Source of the DNA: Xiphophorus maculatus
Lineage: Eukaryota; Chordata; Actinopteri; Cyprinodontiformes; Poeciliidae
Direction of reading: 5' to 3'
Assembly (NCBI RefSeq): GCF_002775205.1
Contig: NC_036454.1
Location: forward strand, 11,304,882 to 11,368,881
Length of the DNA: 64,000 nucleotides
The translations under genes and the position numbers were made by a program. Shown in pieces: positions 1 through 10,989 of this stretch. The first letter of the stretch is position 1. Each line of letters opens with the position of its first letter. A model generated the notes under the pieces. That model was not told the origin of the DNA. It saw only the letters and a list, made by a program, of their open reading frames with translations, and made no database searches.

Positions 1-154
1 CATCAACAGAACTCCTGACGACAACATCTGCTGCTTGGTTTTTATCTCCTTTCCCCCACCAGGGGGATTATCTAGGATTATTTGGGTGGCTGGGGCTATT
101 AATCTGAAAAACACTAATCCAGGAGATTTTCCTCATCCCTGATTCTCTTCTTAG

Positions 155-234
155 ATGTCCACGTGGCCACACAGCTCCACTTCATCTGGCTGGGGCAGGA
201 AGAGGAGGTGTCCAAGCTGGGGTCTGAATTGTAA
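155..234 (+). CDS. Possible terminal coding exon of an unidentified upstream gene
   Basis: A pyrimidine-rich tract followed by TTCTTAG precedes position 155 and would serve as a splice acceptor. With two bases of a split codon the exon reads VHVATQLHFIWLGQEEEVSK and ends at TAA 232-234, about 26 residues in all. No partner exon is visible in the first 150 bases, so the gene would lie to the left of the window. I do not recognise the peptide. It could equally be a chance open frame. Confidence 0.22.
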
Positions 235-713
235 TACGCTCTGGTGCAATTACGGTCAAAAAGTTAACTTCTACTTACTCCGGGCACAAACAGCAACTTC
301 AGTGAATTTTAAAAACAACAATTGGGTGAACAATTTTGAAATTTATGGGGTTGTTTTTCTTCTACACAGGGTCAAAATTATACTTACGCATTAAAATAAA
401 TACATTAAGCCCTAGTAATATCAGCTGAAATGACCCTTTGCAAGTTGCTGCTTGACACAAAACTTGTATACTGAAATAAGAGAATTGAGCTCCAATTTAT
501 AAAAAAAATTGTTAATTTGTCACATGTAATCAGATTAGGTTTGGCATACTTTAATAAACAGTGCAGTAAGATATAAATCAGTATTTTGGAGACATTGATA
601 TGATTTCCTCCTAAAAAGATAGGGGTCTCTTTTTTTAGGACTACAAGTTTGTAATGTAATCCATCTAATAAATGTACTTGGATAAACTTATTTAAGGTTT
701 TATTTGCTCTATT

Positions 714-2072
714 TGTCATGAAATGTGGTGAGAGGTGGTGAGGCTGACGCAGAGGACCCAGGTTGAAGTGAAAAAAGGTGATTTAATGATGAAAGTCTCA
801 ATAATCCAGACAGCACAGGTGAGCAGAGGCAACGACTCACACTGGTAGCAACCGGACTCGACTTGAAGACAACAGACAAAGTAGACAGACTGGAAAGACA
901 AGGACCCGACAAAGACACAGAAACACAGGTGGCATTAAATACACAGAGGGTAATCACGGAACGAGACACACCTGGGAACAATCAAGTAGACAGGACAACA
1001 CGGAGACTCAAAAGACACAGGAACCCAAAATAAACACAGAAAAATTCAAATCAACACAGAGAAAACCTGTATGACCGGTGTCGGAGTCTGGTCCACATTG
1101 CCGGCAGTAAGTCGGGCTCGTTTCCGGTGAGAGTTGGACTCCACCAGGGCTGCCCTTTGTCACCGATTCTGTTCATTATTTTTATGGACAGAATTTCTAG
1201 GCGCAGCCAAGGTGTTGAGGGGATCTGTTTTGGTGGCCTTAGGATCTCATCTCTGCTTTTTGCGGATGATGTGGTCCTGTTGGCTTCATCAGGACGTGAT
1301 CTGCAGCTCTCGCTGGAGCGGTTCGCAGCCGAGTGTGAAGCGGCTGGGATGAGGATCAGTGCCTCCAAATCCGAGGCCATTGTCTTGAGCCGGAAAAGGG
1401 TAGAGTGCCTTCTCCGGGGGGATGTCCTGCCCCAAGTGGAGGAGTTCAAGTATCTCGGGATCTTGTTCACGAATGAGGGAAGAAGGGAGCCGGAGATCAA
1501 CAGGCAGATTGGCGCAGCGTCTGCAGTCAAACGGGCGCTGTACCGGTCCGTTGTGGTGAAGAGAGCTGAGCCAAAAAGCGAAGCTCTCGATCTACGTTCC
1601 CACCCTCATCTATGGTCATGAGCTCTGGGTCATGACCGAAGGAACGATATCACGGATACAAGCGGCCGAAATGGGTTTTCTCCGTAGGGTGGCTGGGCTC
1701 TCCCTTAGAGATAGGGTGAGAAGCTCAGTCATCCGGGAGGGACTCAGAGTAGAGCCGCTGCTCCTTCACATCGAGAGGAGCCAGTTGAGGTGGCTCGGGC
1801 ATCTGGCCAGGATGCCTCCTGGACGCCTCCCTGGTGAGGTGTTCTGGGCACGTCCCACCGGGAGGAGACCCCGGGGAAGACCCAGGACACACTGGAGGGA
1901 CTATGTCTCTCTGCTGGCCTGGGAACGCCTTGGGATTCCCCCGGTAGAGCTGGAAGAAGTGGCCGGGGAGAGGGAAGTCTGGGCCTCCCCTCTGAAGCTG
2001 CTACCCCCACGACCCGACCTCGGATAAGCGGAAGAAGATGGATGGATGGACAGAGAAAACCAAATCCTTACA
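714..2072. mobile_element. Solo LTR-like element, interrupted by a LINE
   Basis: The element begins TGTCATGAAA and ends AATCCTTACA, the TG...CA ends expected of an LTR. It is flanked on both sides by the 5-bp sequence CTATT (709-713 and 2073-2077), a target duplication typical of LTR elements. Without the LINE at 1068-2049 and its duplicated target it is about 365 bp. No coding sequence belongs to it. A short non-autonomous DNA element is the alternative, but the 5-bp duplication and TG/CA ends favour a solo LTR. Confidence 0.6.
1068..2049 (+). mobile_element. 5'-truncated Rex3/RTE-like LINE, reverse transcriptase and C-terminal part
   Basis: The reading frame around 1068-1580 contains reverse-transcriptase palm signatures: LHQGCPLSPILF, then LLFADDVVLL with the catalytic ADD. 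A second frame (about 1632-2027) carries the usual C-terminal block with SQLRWLGHLARMPP and RPRGRPRTHWRDY. The two frames do not join, because a shift near 1560-1600 breaks the protein. The 3' end is a short GATG/GGAT repeat, as described for Rex3-type elements. A 12-bp target duplication ACAGAGAAAACC lies at 1056-1067 and 2050-2061, so this is a complete 5'-truncated insertion. The family name is my best guess; a LINE is certain. It inserted into the LTR-like element at 714-2072. Confidence 0.88.
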
Positions 2073-2077
2073 CTATT

Positions 2078-4020
2078 GATGTTTATTTGAGAGTGGGAAT
2101 TCCCAAAGGTCATCAGGTCGCGACTCAAACCTGTGACGGCCTCGTTGAGGACTAAGGCCTCTGTACATGAGTCTTGCTTTACCCCTACGCCACCACAGCA
2201 TAAACTTAAGTTGATTACTTGTGACCAGTTAATGCATTATTTGATCACCTGTTTTCTGTTTTCAGTGTAGTCATCATCAGTTTCCTGGTAAAAATCTGTC
2301 TGAATTTCCTCCTTTGGGGGAAACAGAAGGACTCGTATAATTTGAATGATTTGCTTGGATGGATTTGGCTTTTATACATAATCCACACGTTTTCTGTAGA
2401 ACTGAAAGTTATTCCAGGAGCTTAATGTTGGGCTGCTTTATCAATTCTTAAAGCAGTTTTGATATGTTTGAATGCTTTTGTCCTTCTGGAACATCCAACT
2501 GTGTCAAAGCTACACTGTATTATTGATTTAAACCAAAGTTAATGAATTTTAGAAGTTATTCAGTCTTCATTACCAAACCCACAGCATGACGCTTCCAACA
2601 CCTGGCTTGACAGATGGCATTTTGTTCTTACGTTTGTAAGCTTCAATGTAAAATTGTAAGATTTGTAGGTTATCTTTATTATTCACATATACTTTGAACA
2701 TTACAGAAATACAACTGGTAGATCCTATTAGTGTGATTTAATGCAAAACAGTCCCAAAGTCCTATACTGCCACTACTGTGCTTTGGTCACTCTTAGTGCA
2801 TTTTAATGTCAAACTTTGTTAGCTCTGGACATTAACACTGGTGTCTTTAGATCTTTTAGTTTATGACAGACTTTAGCTTTGTTGGTTTCTGAGTTGTTCC
2901 TGACTAATTTCATATGGATCACTGTTTGGGTCATGTTGAAACTTGACCATAGAAGGTTTTTTAATTGCACAATAACCCAACAGTGCACATCAAAAGTGGT
3001 TTTGGAGTCAGTAACAGAGACGGACATTATTTTTCTGGGATAGTCCCTCAAATCACTGACCTTAAATTATTTGAAAATGTGTTTTATATGCATATGATCC
3101 AGGGTGCCAGGAAACAAAACAATAATAACCCTTCCTCCCCCTGGAATATGCCAGGAGTTTGTTGATGGTCGCTGTATTTAAAATTTGTGGATTAAAGAAG
3201 GTCCTCTACAAAATCAAATTGACTCACCTAATTCTTGTTTTTAAAAATAACTGAAGTTATTTGTTGAAGACTCATACCATCTTCAAAAATAGAGTTTAAA
3301 ATAAATCACCAAATTAGTATGTTATTTATGCAGATCATATGTGAATGTAAATGTCTGAGTGCAGCTGAAATAACTCCGTGTTGAGCAATTTCTGCTTTTG
3401 TTCCTCTGCCAACTTTCTGTCATATGAGCTTACACCTGATCCAAATAAAAGCAAGATCTACAACTCTCGAGTGACTTATCTTTTTTCCATACCACCAAGA
3501 CCTATACGAACTTTCACATCATTTCTAGACATGACTTGACACTTCATGCTGGAAAATTTATTTGATCATGGCGTAAAATCTAGAAACGGAAGTGAGGAAA
3601 CCTTTCCCGTCCTGTGAAAGTGTAATTACTGTATACATCATGCTGTGGCCTTTGCGTGTTTGTCATTCTTTTTGATCCTCAAGTCTTTGACTTCTTTCTG
3701 CCGATTCATCATCATCCTACAGAAAGGATAACAGAGAAAGTCCTTTTAAAGGAAAAATGTTTTTTTGAAAAACATGCTTGTGGTTTTTAATATTAATATA
3801 ACTTACTGGAAGAAGTAAAGATAGTTTTTCAAATAACAAAAGTCGACTGACTCAGTTCAGCTGTGTTCACTCAGCCTAATAAATCAGGATTTAGTAATAA
3901 TATCTAAGCTCATAGCTGGCTCTACTTCACGTTACATGATTTAGTCTGTCATTCATGTTGCTTGGTATCATATCTTTTCACCTACACCCTTCCTGGGAAC
4001 CCTGCCCACTCATCCACCCA
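2078..4020. other. Intergenic sequence, no gene recognised
   Basis: AT-rich sequence with only short unsupported open frames. I see no RNA gene and no clear transposon ends. Confidence 0.5.
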
Positions 4021-4021
4021 G

Positions 4022-4209
4022 GACTCTCACCTCAGGAGAACTATGAGGCCTACGCTCGCTGCCAGACTCAGTGTTGTAACCACAACAATGAGAGGCACAA
4101 GCCGGTTCTCTGTAGGAGAGTAGACGCCATGAGCCAGTGGGGGCAGAGTGACGAAGGGTTGGAGGGTCTGAAGAGGCAAAGGCTCGACTGTGAAGGAGGA
4201 GGAGAATGA
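4022..4209 (+). CDS. Candidate terminal exon, unrecognised Cys-containing protein
   Basis: The acceptor-like sequence CATCCACCCAG ends at 4021. The frame that follows runs to TGA at 4207-4209 and includes ENYEAYARCQTQCCNHNN and RRVDAMSQWGQSDEGLEG. Its base composition is clearly richer in GC than the flanks and looks coding-like. It ends only 175 bp before the fold-back element. No upstream exon was found and I cannot assign a family. The opposite strand also carries open frames here, one starting with a hydrophobic leader-like stretch, so the strand is uncertain. Confidence 0.27.
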
Positions 4210-4410
4210 ACACAGACATGAGTCAGTGTCTGTGTTACAGGCCAGGGACTGTTAACACCAAGCATTTTCTTCAGATTAAAGTCACTAAACAGACACATCG
4301 CTAAACACCTCACTTTTTATAGGTCATCAATACATGTTAGTACAAAACACAGGAGAATACAATGAGTTATCAGGACGCCATCCTATGAGGGGCCGTTTAG
4401 GACAAAATTT

Positions 4411-4850
4411 ACGTTTTGTCTCTCACACACTACCAAAAAGTCTCGCATACTCCAAAAAAGTAGCCACGCACACTCCAAAAAATTACGTTTTGTCTCTCAC
4501 ACACTACCAAAAACTCTCGCATACTCAAAAAAAGTAGCCACGCACACTCCAAAGAATTACGTTTTGTCTCTCACACACTACCAAAAACTCTCGCATACTC
4601 CAAAAAAGTAGCCACGCACACTCCAAAAAATTACGTTTTGTCTCTCACACACTACCAAAAACTCTCGCATACTCCAAAAAAATAGCCTCGCACACTCCAA
4701 AAAATTACGTTTTGTCCCTCACACACTACCAAAAACTCACGCATACTCAAAAAAATAGCCTCGCATACTCAAAAAATTACGTTTTGTCTCTCACACACTA
4801 CCAAAAACTCACGCATACTCAAAAAAATAGCCACGCATACTCAAAAATTA
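4411..4850 (+). repeat. Left-arm tandem array, 72-74-bp unit
   Basis: ACGTTTTGTC recurs at 4411, 4485, 4559, 4633, 4707 and 4779, giving periods of 74, 74, 74, 74 and 72 bp. Each unit contains CTCTCACACACTACC, then CGCATACTC, an A run and CGCACACTCC. The array decays after about 4850 into CA-rich sequence. Confidence 0.95.
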
Positions 4851-5547
4851 CTCACGCACATTCAAAAAATACTCAAATTGCGTATACACACACTACTAAA
4901 ATGTCACACACACACACAAACGTTAACTTTCTCGCTCACATACACTACTACCAGCTCGCTCACATACACTACTACCAGCTCGCACATTCACAAACGTTAA
5001 CTTTCTCGCTCACATACACTACTACCAGCTCGCTCACATACACTACTACCAGCTCGCGCACATACACACAAACGTTAACTTTCTCGCTCACATACACTGC
5101 TAACAGCTCGCACACACACAGACGTTTATCTCTCACATACACAAGACTAAAGTTGAACACACACACAGTACTAAGACTCGTTTTATGTATGTGTGAGAGC
5201 GAAACTTTTTATGAATGTGTGAGAGCCAGACTCTTTTTGAATGTCTGAGAGCGAAACTCTTTTTGAATGTGTGAGAGTTGTCACGGAAGAGGCGGGGCAT
5301 AATTTTTGGATCAAACTGCGCATGCGTAGATCCTAAACTATAAGTTTCGATTGTTGACTCACTGTATGTTCTATTACTTAGTATATTTGTGCTTTTAAAT
5401 ATATATAGAACGTTTAACTTTCTTGTAGATTAAATGTGCTATAGAAATAAATGAATCTGATTGATTGATTAAAAAGAGCAAAATTGCTGTAGTACAATCT
5501 GTCCACTGGGTGCCAGTATTACAGGAATTATTAACCGGCGCCAACTA

Positions 5548-5778
5548 GTGCCGAGGAAGAAAGAGTTTGCTATACCGAACATGGCTAACTCTAATTCGAA
5601 ACGAGAGAGAATTGGTCAGGCAGCTGCCATTTTAAACACCATTCTATCTTCTCCGGAGGCAACCAGCACTTTGACAGGCGCATTAAACGATTCAACGACT
5701 GCCCGCAGTGCTACAGTAGATTCAGAACTCTCATCTCTGTTCCGTTCCGGAGCGGTGTTTAAAATGGCAGCTGCCTGA
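5548..5778 (+). CDS. Short ORF in the centre of the fold-back element, start duplicated on both strands
   Basis: A 76-residue frame begins MPRKKEFAIPNMANSNSK and, because the arms are inverted copies, the minus strand (5616-5846) begins with the same residues. An internal ATG (MANSNSK) is another possible start. Between the arms the plus frame reads a Ser/Thr/Ala-rich stretch including SSPEATSTLTGALN and ends in FKMAAA only because it runs into the opposite arm. I do not recognise the protein. The likely reading is a remnant of the first exon of a protein from the autonomous parent, or a captured host fragment, kept as an inverted duplicate. Confidence 0.3.
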   Translation: MPRKKEFAIPNMANSNSKRERIGQAAAILNTILSSPEATSTLTGALNDSTTARSATVDSELSSLFRSGAVFKMAAA

Positions 5779-6524
5779 CCAATTCTCTCTCGTTTCGAAT
5801 TAGAGTTAGCCATGTTCGGTATAGCAAACTCTTTCTTCCTCGGCACTAGTTGGCGCCGGTTAATAATTCCTGTAATACTGGCACCCAGTGGACAGATTGT
5901 ACTACAGCAATTTTGCTCTTTTTAATCAATCAATCAGATTCATTTATTTCTATAGCACATTTAATCTACAAGAAAGTTAAACGTTCTATATATATTTAAA
6001 AGCACAAATATACTAAGTAATAGAACATACAGTGAGTCAACAATCGAAACTTATAGTTTAGGATCTACGCATGCGCAGTTTGATCCAAAAATTATGCCCC
6101 GCCTCTTCCGTGACAACTCTCACACATTCAAAAAGAGTTTCGCTCTCACACATACATAAAACGAGTCTTAGTACTGTGTGTGTGTTCAACTTTAGTCTTG
6201 TGTATGTGAGAGATAAACGTCTGTGTGTGTGCGAGCTGTTAGCAGTGTATGTGAGCCAGAAAGTTAACGTTTCTGTGTATGTGAGCGAGCTGATAGTAGT
6301 GTATGTGAGCGAGAAAGTTAACGTTTGTGAATGTGCGAGCTGTTAGTACAGTGTATGTGAGCGAGCTGATAGTAGTGTATGTGAGCGAGAAAGTTAACGT
6401 TTGTGTGTGTGTGTGTGACATTTTAGTAGTGTGTGTATACGCAATTTGAGTATTTTTTGAATGTGCGTGAGTAATTTTTGAGTGTGCGTGGCTATTTTTT
6501 TGAGTATGCGTGAGTTTTTGGTAG

Positions 6525-6825
6525 TGTGTGAGAGACAAAATGTAATTTTTTTGAGTATGCGAGAGTTTTTGGTAGTGTGTGAGAGACAAAACGTAATTTT
6601 TTGAGTATGCGAGGCTATTTTTTGAGTATGCGTGAGTTTTTGGTAGTGTGTGAGGGACAAAACGTAATTTTTTGGAGTGTGCGTGGCTACTTTTTTGGAG
6701 TATGCGAGAGTTTTTGGTAGTGTGTGAGAGACAAAACGTAATTTTTTGGAGTGTGCGTGGCTACTTTTTTGGAGTATGCGAGAGTTTTTGGTAGTGTGTG
6801 AGAGACAAAACGTAAATTTTGTCCT
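6525..6825 (-). repeat. Right-arm tandem array, inverted copy of the 74-bp unit
   Basis: The same unit in reverse orientation (GAGAGACAAAACGTAA) occurs about five times, against six on the left. The copy-number difference explains most of the arm length difference in the fold-back element. Confidence 0.9.
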
Positions 6826-7023
6826 AAACGGCCCCTCATACCATCCTCTAACTCCATCTAGAGTTAACCCCAAAACCTCAAAAGGTTTAAATTATTTTGG
6901 TTCTTCTGACTGGAAGTAATATTAACATTTTGGATTTGTTGCCCAGTTGCCCGGACTGAGAGATCATCTGTAGCAAGAGTAAGGGAAGCTTTCCAACCTT
7001 AAATAGAACCAACCAAAAAGATA

Positions 7024-7205
7024 AATATGAGGCTGCTGTGGTGTCACAGTGGTAGAGCACAACCCACGTATGGAGGCGTTAGTTCTCGACGTGGTTGGAG
7101 TCCCGGCATGATGACCTTTGCTACATGTCTCCCCCTTCTCTCTTTAGCTATTTTTCTGTCCAATCACTCTGAAATATAAGCCGAATGAGCCAAAAAACAT
7201 TTTTA
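7024..7205 (+). repeat. tRNA-derived SINE
   Basis: A degenerate tRNA-like head (CACAGTGGTAGAGC, then GGTTGGAGTCC resembling a B box at 7093-7103) is followed by GACCTTTGCTACATGTCTCCCCC, a tail segment shared with the copy at 10370-10475. It lies just outside the fold-back element. Confidence 0.65.
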
Positions 7206-7358
7206 AAAAAGATAAAAATGAGTGGAAACAAGCAAAAATCTAACCAGGACATGAATTTAAGGATTTTTTATTACGTAGTTTTAAGATCCTTTGTAGTTTT
7301 GTTCTGTACTTTAGTATTTGGTATGTACTCTAATTCTGCTAAGAGTCATAGTCATTAG

Positions 7359-7929
7359 CAGAGTTGGGCAGTAGTTCCATTTATTTGAGTAACCTTTTGT
7401 GAAACCCCCCCAAACTTTTAGGTGTATTTTTACTGTAGTGTACTTTTTACTTTAAGTTGAGTAATTTTATTTTGAAGTATTGCTAGTGGATACTCTACCC
7501 ACTGTGAGTATCTTCACTGTCTGAACAAGCTTGTTTTAACAAAAACATTTTTTTTACCAGAGACAAATTTTTCTTAAAGTTAGATCAATTTTATATTGGA
7601 AGAAATTTTATTTTTCCTCATTTTGTTTTTTGTAATTATATTATTCATATGAATTATTTTCATCTTGGTCTTTAAAATACCCAAATTTCCACATAACTTT
7701 ATATTTTGATCCATTTAATGATGCAGTTTTTAAATATTAAATGACTGATGTTTTGATAATTTACTCAGTACTTTAGTAACCTTTTTACCAAATGATTTTT
7801 TACTCTTACTTGAGTAATTTATTGGACAGTTAATTTTTAGCCAACACTACTTCAGCATATTTTTACTTCGGTAAAAATATGTTGCTACTCTTACTTGTGT
7901 ACAGTTTTTAGCTACTCTACCCACTTCTG
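7359..7929. mobile_element. Non-autonomous hAT-like MITE
   Basis: Ends CAGAGTTGGGCAGTAG and CTACTCTACCCACTTCTG are imperfect inverted repeats. The interior repeats ACTTTAGTAACC, TTTACTTGAGTAA and related words, as in common fish hAT MITEs. No matching flanking duplication is seen, so it is old. A relative lies at 12420-13085. Confidence 0.6.
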
Positions 7930-8372
7930 CTTGATAATTACATTGTTTTGATCTCAGTTTCTGATTTTCTGTTTCTTTGTTAGTTTTTAGCTCACTATCT
8001 GTATCTGTAGTGTTGGAGTTTCTGTACTCTTATATCTCTACTATTGTCCACTAAGTGTCGGTACATCTACCAATTAACTTCTTTCCATGTTTAATCTGCC
8101 TGCTCTCCCATGCTGCCTGTATATCTCACCTATCCAGCATTCCAGTAATCAAGCTGCCCAGATTAAATCCTATTTCTTGGTTTCTCATTCAGTGGCTGAT
8201 CGTTCTGTTTCCTTGCATATTATTTTGAATTCAACTTGACCTTAATCTAGTTAATTCATTTTAAAGACACATCTTCACCGTGGGTGCACTCACAGTGTTA
8301 CAGCATAATACACTTTCTGCAAATACCCTGCATTGCATCGACTGTCTGCCATGTAATAAAACCTGACTTCAC

Positions 8373-10956
8373 CTGTGAGCAGGAAAGAGGCTCGATAGTA
8401 GACGGCTCCATTTTCATCTTGCAGAGAGCAGCGATATGTTCCTTGTTCATCCAAATGAAGCTGATTCAGGACTATAGACGCGTCTTGTGTCACCACCAAG
8501 GGCTGGAAGTCTTTTTCAGTCAGCTGTGTATACATATTTGGAAGTGATTCAGCAAACAGGAAACAAGTGGTTTCAAAAAGCTAAATATGGGATAAAACCA
8601 GAACATTCACTTGGTTCGGGTGATGAAAAGTTATGTTAAAATGAAATTTAAAATGCCATGCATGCTTCCTTTTGCAATAACATGTTTCGTCTGTGAGAGA
8701 CCTTTTTGGCGTCTGTCTCTCCAGTAGCCCTGGAGTAGTGGTACTCTGGTTTTCCCAGAAGGAAACGATGCCATGGAAGGAAGCAGTTCAATACCGCTTG
8801 GCCTTCCTCCTCTGCCTGCACCAGATGCACTGGAAAAAAATGAGATGAGGGCAGAACAGGAGCTTTTTTATTCATTTGCATCCGGATTACCTCTGTAATC
8901 TTCTTCATTAGCACTGCACATGGACATGCAGCAGCATTTTGCTCAAGAACACATTCCCACACCCGTGACATGTTTTAATGCACTCGCAAGAATGATGCGC
9001 TCCTACCTCATAGGTAGGACTCCCATCCATTCCTCAGCCCTCTCACTAACAACATATAAATACTGAGGTACAAAAAATTAAAGTATACCGTCACAGTCCA
9101 GCTGGTCTGACAGAGCTGGACAGATGTACGTCTTGTACTTGCAAGAGACACAATCCATTACTCTTCTATTGAGAAGCCCTGTAAGCCACACATGCATGCA
9201 CACGTGTTCAGTTAGCATGCACCAACTCGACACGATTTGCACAGGCCGAAGCAACACAGGTGGCGGGATCAGAGAGCAAACTTACCACACTTGTTGGGGC
9301 AAAGTTCTGAAGGAAAAAGAAGCAGACAAATGCTAATAACTAATGCAGAGTACTGACTTGAATAAAGTGGTTTGCTTCATACCAGGCAGAACTTGCTACT
9401 ATTCAAGTTGATTACCTTTAGGGATGAAAGCTTCCAAGTGTTTCTCTAAGATCTTCCTGCCTTTCTCCATGATCTGAATGGCTTCATATTTTAGAGGCTC
9501 TTTGAAAACAGAGACAGGATGAACTGATGTTAGATTTAATGCAAAGATATGAGTAATATCTGAGCTCATCACTTTACTTTGCATCCAGAAACTCCAGAAA
9601 CTTACTCACTAATTTTAAGTAACAGTTTCCTTCTCATTTATCTTTAAATCTCACCAATACGAGGAGCATTCAAGAAGCGGTGAAATTCACTCTGGTACTC
9701 AGTTTTGGCTCTGTACAACGTGGTTGGATCTAAGCAGTTACCAAAAAAACAAAAATCTTGGTGATGATATTTTAGAACATCACAATAATAAGAAACAAGC
9801 AATCACAAATTGCTATCAACACTCACTTTTAGTAAAAATACTTGGAATTTGTGGTTGAAAAGTCTCTCCCACTTGATAATTGTTTTTTTTTCCTGTGTTG
9901 GAAAGTATTTTGACTCAATACTGCCTCCAAGTACAAGTGCTTTACTTGAGTTTTTCTTTTCTTTTCTGAGACCAGTAATGTATCTCATCTGACATATGAA
10001 GAAAGACTAATCCCAGCGTTTCCATGAACAGGAGCGCATTCACATCAGAACAAGTTTCAATTTATTATTTTATTTTAAGCTACGCTGTTAGCGCTATGCT
10101 AACAGTAGTTTCCAACAATAACAGTCTGTGCTTGTCAAACACAGGACTACCACAGTGTGTTGACGTAATAGGGATATCACCACTCTTAATGTTTTCTTTT
10201 TCTTTTTTTTTTTGGGCCATTAGTGCAATTAATAGCATTTTTTTCTACACGTAAATGTCCCAAGCTGGAACCTTGGTATTGTGTTTCTGGTATTCCTGTA
10301 AATCTGACACCTGCAAACGACAGTGATGGTAATTACGAAGTAATAATTCTGTGAAGTGGGAGAGAGGCGTGCTGCAGCGGCTGTGGCTGTTCGAATCCAG
10401 GCGTGATAACCTTTGCCGCATGTCTTCCCTTCTCTCATTACCCACCTTCCTGTCTGAACACTCTCAAATAAAGGCCACCAGAGCTAATAAAACCTTAATA
10501 AAACAAGAAGTGTGTGAGAGAGAAGAAGGACAAGGACTCATTCTACAAAATTGGCTTGTTTAATTTAAGTGAACCTGACAAAATGAGTAAGCAATAAGTT
10601 GCTGTAGATATTTAGTAATTCTTAGCAGGGTTCAATTTGTATCAAGCAGTCCACACAAGTAAAAAAAAATTAGCTAACACAACGCATGACAAATACGTTA
10701 GAGGGGTAAGATGAACTAAATAGATTTTACAGTGTTCAGGGTTTATAGTCTCACCAATGACTCCCTTTCGACTCTGACTTGTTTCCCTGTATGTCACATA
10801 GGCTTGGTCGGAAATCATTTGAAAAATAATTTGGTCTTCCACGGAGGGAGCAGACAGGATGAAGTCCTCATGCATGGTGCTGATGGAGCGGTCACACTGC
10901 AGACAGGCCCCAGCTGTAACGATGCGGTGGAACAGAAGCACCACAATCAGCAGCAT
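8373..10956 (-). CDS. izumo1: Izumo1-like sperm-egg fusion protein (3' exon(s) not found)
   Basis: Seven minus-strand exons join in frame: 10956-10755, 9729-9655, 9499-9416, 9306-9286, 9178-9089, 8829-8702 and 8523-8373, 751 bp or about 250 residues. They encode a hydrophobic signal peptide (MLLIVVLLFHRIVTAGA), the Izumo helical domain starting CLQCDRS, the conserved hinge ELCPNKCG followed by CVSC, and one Ig domain with LNC and GTYRCSL as its two cysteine strands. Cysteine spacing fits IZUMO1 better than SPACA6. The family member sits on the sperm surface and binds egg receptors. The transmembrane and cytoplasmic exons are missing from view; a 19-bp candidate microexon (8312-8294, YYAVT) is possible. 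A SINE and a Tc1/hAT-rich region surround the gene. Start chosen as the only ATG before the signal peptide. Confidence 0.87.
10370..10475 (+). repeat. tRNA-derived SINE fragment in izumo1 intron 1
   Basis: Contains the B-box-like GTTCGAATCC (10389-10398) followed by GATAACCTTTGCCGCATGTC, matching the SINE at 7024-7205. Confidence 0.6.
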
Positions 10957-10989
10957 CTCCCTGCAGCTCTATGAACCAGAATGAATGTG

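Larger units (their letters stand above)
4385..6839. mobile_element. 2.45-kb fold-back element, near-complete palindrome
   Basis: The left end ATGAGGGGCCGTTTAGGAC is mirrored exactly at the right end (GTCCTAAACGGCCCCTCAT). The inverted arms extend inward for about 1.26 kb on the left and 1.08 kb on the right, leaving only a short non-palindromic centre (about 5640-5754). Flanks are GCCATCCT (4377-4384) and ACCATCCT (6840-6847), an 8-bp target duplication with one mismatch, or 7 bp exact. Arm order is terminal motif, a 72-74-bp tandem array, a block of CA-rich repeats with CGTTAACTTTCTCGCTCAC, a unique segment, then an ORF start. The unequal arm length comes from different tandem copy numbers. 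The superfamily is not determined; 7-9-bp duplications and long arms would fit hAT, P or Mutator-like elements. Confidence 0.85.

Noticed and set aside
4712-5248. Long Ser/Thr/His-rich open frame (178 aa) in the fold-back left arm
   Set aside because: It is a translation of tandem repeats lacking stops by composition; the mirror frame on the other arm behaves the same way.
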